18,665 bases of DNA from positions 1 to 18,665 of the forward strand of contig CANCDA010000023.1 in the NCBI GenBank assembly GCA_947374705.1. Direction: 5' to 3'. The notes below the pieces were generated by a model that saw only the letters and a program-made list of their open reading frames with translations, was not told the origin of the DNA and did not search any database. The stretch comes from Comamonadaceae bacterium. Lineage in GTDB: Bacteria; Pseudomonadota; Gammaproteobacteria; Burkholderiales; Burkholderiaceae_C. Below are positions 16,299 through 18,665 of the stretch, piece by piece. The translations under genes were made by a program, and so were the position numbers. Positions within the stretch are counted from its first letter, which is position 1; each line of letters begins with the position of its first letter.

Positions 16299-16520
16299 TC
16301 ATTCACGCTCCGCAGCCAGTTGCCCCATCCCGCGCACAAGGCAGTCTTGCGCGTGCTGGTTAGCGGCTTCATGCGATTCGTAGCGATAGACGCCCTTGGG
16401 GAAAAACGTGCTTTTAGCCAAGTGCGCAATGGCCTCGCTGAAGCGAGCGCCTTCAATGAGCAACGCTCCTGTCGCTCGCATTGACACTTCTCTTTCGCGT
16501 CTGTGACCAATGGTTTTCAT
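16299..16520 (-). CDS. Small uncharacterised protein linked to the MNT-HEPN pair
   Basis: Basic-to-neutral protein of 73 aa: an N-terminal MKTIGHRREREVSM, a helical middle (GALLIEGARFSEAIAHLAKS), then FFPKGVYRYESHEAANQH and a helical end (LVRGMGQLAAERE). It has no signal peptide or membrane segment. An internal ATG at 16481 (13 codons in) has a better upstream AGAGAAG, so a 60-aa form starting MRATGALL is possible. It lies 9 nt after the HEPN gene and 16 nt before mshC, in the same direction. I recall FPKGVYR-type small proteins near minimal nucleotidyltransferases, but this is memory and not a search. Function unknown; a third component of the cassette is an inference. Confidence 0.6.
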   Translation of the reverse strand: MKTIGHRREREVSMRATGALLIEGARFSEAIAHLAKSTFFPKGVYRYESHEAANQHAQDCLVRGMGQLAAERE

Positions 16521-16529
16521 GGGTGAATT

Positions 16530-17003
16530 TTAGATGCGCAACTTTTCATGGCAGAAATTCTTCATTCTCAAATAAGTGGCTTCGAGCTTTCCAAACACGG
16601 CAATCGCTTCATTGATCGCGTCCACCAGCGCCGCCTTTTCCTCGGGGTAGGTATGCGTCACATCGTTGCGAATTTTTCGGTAAACGTTCCACTCGCCCGG
16701 CTCAAGCAAGCCAAATTTCTGGAGCTTGTTGAGCTTGTCGATGAAGGTCATCTCCGAGGTGTCAGGCTCTATCGCCTCCACCATCAAGGGGATGAGTCGG
16801 CGACCGATGCCGTCCTGAATTTTGGTCAAACGAAACACCATCTGATCCAGATGCTCAACCACATCATTGTCATTCAGGTGATTTGCCGTGATTGGCATGT
16901 AGGGCAACAGCTTGTCCAGCGCATGATGGATGTGCAGAAAATTTCTGTCCTGTTCATCCAGCGCTGATCGCAGTTTTACAAGAAATTCAACCGGCTCGTT
17001 CAT
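16530..17003 (-). CDS. HEPN-domain protein (putative HepT-like RNase toxin)
   Basis: Soluble, largely helical protein of 157 aa beginning MNEPVEFLVKLRSAL. Near the C-terminus it carries KIRNDVTHTY: Arg112-x4-His117-x-Tyr119, the Rx4HxY motif of HEPN ribonuclease toxins of the HepT type, in which the Tyr is the residue AMPylated by the partner nucleotidyltransferase in the Shewanella system. The protein is longer than classic HepT and the rest does not closely resemble it, so it may be a distinct HEPN branch. The ATG (17003-17001) overlaps the MNT stop as ATGA, indicating a coupled pair. Upstream frame to 17117 is open but lies inside the MNT gene and looks unlike protein. HEPN is well supported by the motif and partner; toxin activity is inferred. 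Confidence 0.8.
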   Translation of the reverse strand: MNEPVEFLVKLRSALDEQDRNFLHIHHALDKLLPYMPITANHLNDNDVVEHLDQMVFRLTKIQDGIGRRLIPLMVEAIEPDTSEMTFIDKLNKLQKFGLLEPGEWNVYRKIRNDVTHTYPEEKAALVDAINEAIAVFGKLEATYLRMKNFCHEKLRI

Positions 17004-17299
17004 AACTTGATCCCCTGACGCTTGGCAAAGGTGTGGATGGGCAGCGCTGGGGACAGACCCAGCTTGTTGATCACAATGTCGATCTTCTGGTCTCCCAGGC
17101 GGTCGATCAGCGCGCACCAGAACTGTACCTGCTTGGGGTAGGCGTAATCCTCGGGCGGCAGCTCGACGTACAGGTCGATATCGCCGCCCTTCTTCGCATC
17201 ATCCGCACGCGAGCCAAACAACCACACGCCCGCCCGCTCTCCCAGCACAGCGCTAGCGGTGTCTTTGATGGTTTGGGCTTCGGCGGGGGTGATTCTCAT
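17000..17299 (-). CDS. Minimal nucleotidyltransferase (MNT) domain protein (putative MntA-like antitoxin)
   Basis: Protein of 99 aa from the ATG at 17299. A short helix (TPAEAQTIKDTASAVLG) leads into GVWLFGSRADD and GGDIDLYVEL: Gly29-Ser30, then Asp40 and Asp42, with a third Asp74 in KIDIVI. This is the full GSx9DxD plus Asp triad of DNA-polymerase-beta-like minimal nucleotidyltransferases. Family knowledge: in MNT-HEPN type VII systems the MNT protein adds AMP to the HEPN toxin and silences it. An earlier in-frame ATG at 17329 would add 10 residues; the frame further upstream runs through the terminator hairpin and is not coding. The gene lies about 55 nt after that hairpin and is coupled by ATGA to the HEPN gene. 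Confidence 0.82.
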   Translation of the reverse strand: MRITPAEAQTIKDTASAVLGERAGVWLFGSRADDAKKGGDIDLYVELPPEDYAYPKQVQFWCALIDRLGDQKIDIVINKLGLSPALPIHTFAKRQGIKL

Positions 17300-17354
17300 A
17301 GCTCTGAAGTGTAGGTTGCTAAAGGCCATAGGTTGCGATGACGGATAGGCAAGA

Positions 17355-17390
17355 AAAACGCGAGGGTTTCGGCTGAAACTCTCGCGTTTT
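17355..17390. terminator. Strong bidirectional hairpin terminator after the pilin gene
   Basis: Arms AAAACGCGAG (17355-17364) and CTCGCGTTTT (17381-17390) pair over 10 bp. After a single unpaired or wobble position, GTTTC (17366-17370) pairs with GAAAC (17375-17379) around the loop GGCT. On the minus strand the stem is followed by TTTTTC, a U tract of five. It lies 100 nt downstream of the pilin stop and 55 nt upstream of the MNT start. This should end most pilin transcripts and limit expression of the genes that follow. Confidence 0.85.
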
Positions 17391-17490
17391 AAATTCAACT
17401 CAATTGAAGAGATCAGCAATTAACTACCGAATGCAGCAATTCCTTCAATTTACAGACTCAACAGGGGCAAGCCGTTACCCCATCCAATCA

Positions 17491-17841
17491 TCAAGGGCCG
17501 GGCCAAGATTGAGCCGTAGCACCAGTTACCGTGCTAGTGACTGTACATCCAGAAGTTCCACCAACGTAAGCCCCACCAACGGTAAAGCCAGCAGGGGTAG
17601 ACCCAAGATTAGTACCAAACGTGCAATCTCCGGTGTATGTCGCATTTTGAGCCAACTTTTGTGCGTAAATGCCCATCGCACCTGAAGCCATAGCACCTGC
17701 AACACCCTGCGCAGCAGCATTCGCCGCATCAAGCCGCATATCCGTAAATTTCGGCACAGCAACAGCAGCCAAAATACCCAAAATCACAATCACCATCACC
17801 AACTCAATCAAGGTAAAACCGCGCTGCAGCTGCTTCTTCAT
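17491..17841 (-). CDS. mshA: MSHA-type major pilin (type IV prepilin, MshA-like)
   Basis: Type IV prepilin of 116 aa, short for a major pilin. The leader MKKQLQRG is followed by FTLIELVMVIVILGILAAVAVPKF; the prepilin peptidase should cut after Gly8 and methylate Phe9, and mature Glu5 is present. The globular part is small and Gly/Thr-rich with two Cys (GDCTFG and SGCTVT) likely forming the C-terminal disulfide loop. A good Shine-Dalgarno (GGAG) lies 5 nt before the ATG. A 146-nt leader region separates it from mshG, and a terminator follows, so it probably has its own promoter in 17851-17987, though I could not identify convincing sigma-70 or sigma-54 boxes there. The choice of MshA over MshB is by position just before the minor pilins and by its own strong expression signals. 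Confidence 0.88.
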   Translation of the reverse strand: MKKQLQRGFTLIELVMVIVILGILAAVAVPKFTDMRLDAANAAAQGVAGAMASGAMGIYAQKLAQNATYTGDCTFGTNLGSTPAGFTVGGAYVGGTSGCTVTSTVTGATAQSWPGP

Positions 17842-17846
17842 AAAAA

Positions 17847-17850
17847 CTCC
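17847..17850 (-). promoter_or_regulatory. Ribosome binding site of the pilin gene
   Basis: The minus strand reads TTGGAG then TTTTT then ATG: GGAG at 17850-17847 with 5-nt spacing to the pilin start at 17841. It fixes the start that gives an 8-residue prepilin leader and fits high expression. Confidence 0.75.
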
Positions 17851-17987
17851 AAGTTAAAAATTTGAACCGATCGAGCGTAGATGGTACTACCTGCGCTTTG
17901 AGGGCTTAAGTCTAAAGGCATAAGCAAAGAAAACCATGGTGTTTGCCCTAAGTTTCTTGACTTGTGTCACCGTTTTACAACTCTATT

Positions 17988-18665
17988 TCAACCACCGCCA
18001 CGCCCCATGGCGGCTGAGCCCAAGTTCCAGAGCGGCAAAAATACGCCCAGGGCCAATAGCAAGACCAGCACGGCGATACACACCATCAAAATCGGCTCTA
18101 TGGCGGCGGACAGGCCTTTGATGGCGTAGTCGGTGTCGCGCTCGTACATGCTGGCAATTTCAAACAAGAGTGAATCCAGTTCGCCAGTTTCCTCGCCCAC
18201 GGCAATCATTTGCAGTACCACGGGGGTGAAGATGCTGGTGGCGGCGGCGCAGCGGGTGATGCTTTCGCCGCGCTCAATGCCATCGCGCATTTGCTCGATG
18301 CGTGCGCCGATGTAGGTGTTGTCCACCGTCTGCGCCACCACGGTGAGGGCCTGCACCAGGGGCACGCCGCTTTGGCTAGACAGCGCAAAGCTGCGCGCAA
18401 ACCGGGCCAGCGTGGCCTTGAGGATGATGTTGCCCACAACAGGAATGGCCAGCTTGCGCCGATCCCACTTGTAGCGGCCCTCGGGCGTGCGCAAATAGGC
18501 TTTAACAGCCACCACCGCGCCCATACCTGCGGCCACCAAGACCGGCCACCAGGTCAACATCCAGGCCGAAAAGCCCAGGAGACCGCGCGTGATGATCGGC
18601 AGCTCGGTGTTAAAACCGGCAAACACTTTGGCAAACACAGGGATGACAAAGATGTTGATGATGAC
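17988..18665 (-). CDS. mshG: MSHA biogenesis protein MshG (GspF/PilC-type inner-membrane platform protein, partial)
   Basis: C-terminal 225 residues of a GspF/PilC-family protein; the frame is open to the window edge (first codons VIINIFVIPVFAKVF), so the N-terminal half is missing. Membrane helices are visible at about the fragment's residues 1-12, 35-55 (LTWWPVLVAAGMGAVVAV) and 190-215 (ILMVCIAVLVLLLALGVFLP). Between them is the second cytoplasmic GspF domain, with family motifs FARSFALSSQSGVPLVQAL and VGEETGELDSLL. Platform proteins couple the cytoplasmic ATPase to pilin addition. It is the most upstream pilus gene visible; the extension ATPase gene mshE would be expected just beyond 18665. 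It ends 146 nt before the pilin gene, so no mshF or mshB lies between them. Confidence 0.9.
   Translation of the reverse strand, partial: VIINIFVIPVFAKVFAGFNTELPIITRGLLGFSAWMLTWWPVLVAAGMGAVVAVKAYLRTPEGRYKWDRRKLAIPVVGNIILKATLARFARSFALSSQSGVPLVQALTVVAQTVDNTYIGARIEQMRDGIERGESITRCAAATSIFTPVVLQMIAVGEETGELDSLLFEIASMYERDTDYAIKGLSAAIEPILMVCIAVLVLLLALGVFLPLWNLGSAAMGRGGG

Noticed and set aside
16283..16510. Upstream extension of the mshC frame
   Set aside because: It overlaps the 73-aa gene in another frame and would bury the prepilin leader behind 76 residues; the ATG at 16282 gives a normal prepilin.
16299..17299. Insertion-sequence or attachment-site borders around the MNT-HEPN cassette
   Set aside because: I looked for direct or inverted repeats flanking the cassette and saw none apart from the terminator hairpin; no transposase or integrase is present.
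17325..17352. Sigma-70 promoter just after the pilin terminator (TTGCCT, 16 nt, TATGGC)
   Set aside because: The -10 element matches the consensus at only three positions; too weak to list as a feature.
17900..17987. Sigma-54 type promoter upstream of the pilin (TGG...TTGC on the minus strand)
   Set aside because: The distance between the GG and GC elements is 8 nt where 10 is required, and the rest of the consensus does not match.
1..18665. tRNA, rRNA or riboswitch elements
   Set aside because: No recognisable cloverleaf, rRNA or riboswitch core was seen in the gaps, which are all under 200 nt.

Overview
The window looks like chromosomal DNA of a betaproteobacterium, probably Burkholderiales/Comamonadaceae (Rhodoferax- or Polaromonas-like). 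This rests on the moderately high GC content, codon use and general protein character, so it is an inference and not a species call. Nearly all of it is one long leftward (minus-strand) gene set for a mannose-sensitive haemagglutinin (MSHA)-type type IV pilus.

Layout from left to right: the 3' end of an unidentified rightward gene (1-126), then a rightward YfcG-like glutathione S-transferase (215-907). This gene converges on the end of the pilus cluster. Read in its own direction (right to left), the cluster runs: mshG (platform protein, cut by the window edge), mshA-like major pilin, a strong hairpin terminator, a three-gene cassette (minimal nucleotidyltransferase MNT, HEPN-domain protein, 73-aa protein), mshC, mshD, mshO, mshP (minor pilins), a giant mshQ (2154 aa), mshI, a PilN-like mshI2, mshJ, mshK, mshL (secretin), mshM (AAA+ ATPase) and mshN (TPR protein). 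Several genes are coupled by 4-nt ATGA/GTGA overlaps (mshP/Q, mshI2/J, mshJ/K, mshM/N, MNT/HEPN), so most of the cluster is probably translated from long polycistronic messages.

How the parts fit: MshG is the inner-membrane platform. MshI, MshI2 and MshJ resemble PilM, PilN and PilO and would form the alignment subcomplex. MshK, MshL and MshM would serve outer-membrane secretin assembly. MshA is the main fibre subunit, MshC, D, O and P are minor pilins that may prime or cap the fibre, and MshQ is a large exported protein that is a candidate tip or surface adhesin. The extension ATPase MshE is not in the window and would be expected beyond the right edge.

Most notable points: (1) MshQ contains five consecutive repeat units of about 270 residues, with a conserved 810/810/810/807-nt periodicity and one invariant cysteine pair per unit; (2) an MNT-HEPN toxin-antitoxin-like pair plus a small conserved-looking protein lies inside the pilus cluster, directly after the pilin terminator; (3) the mshI-N block lies downstream of mshQ, a permutation of the classical Vibrio order, and no mshB or mshF is visible.
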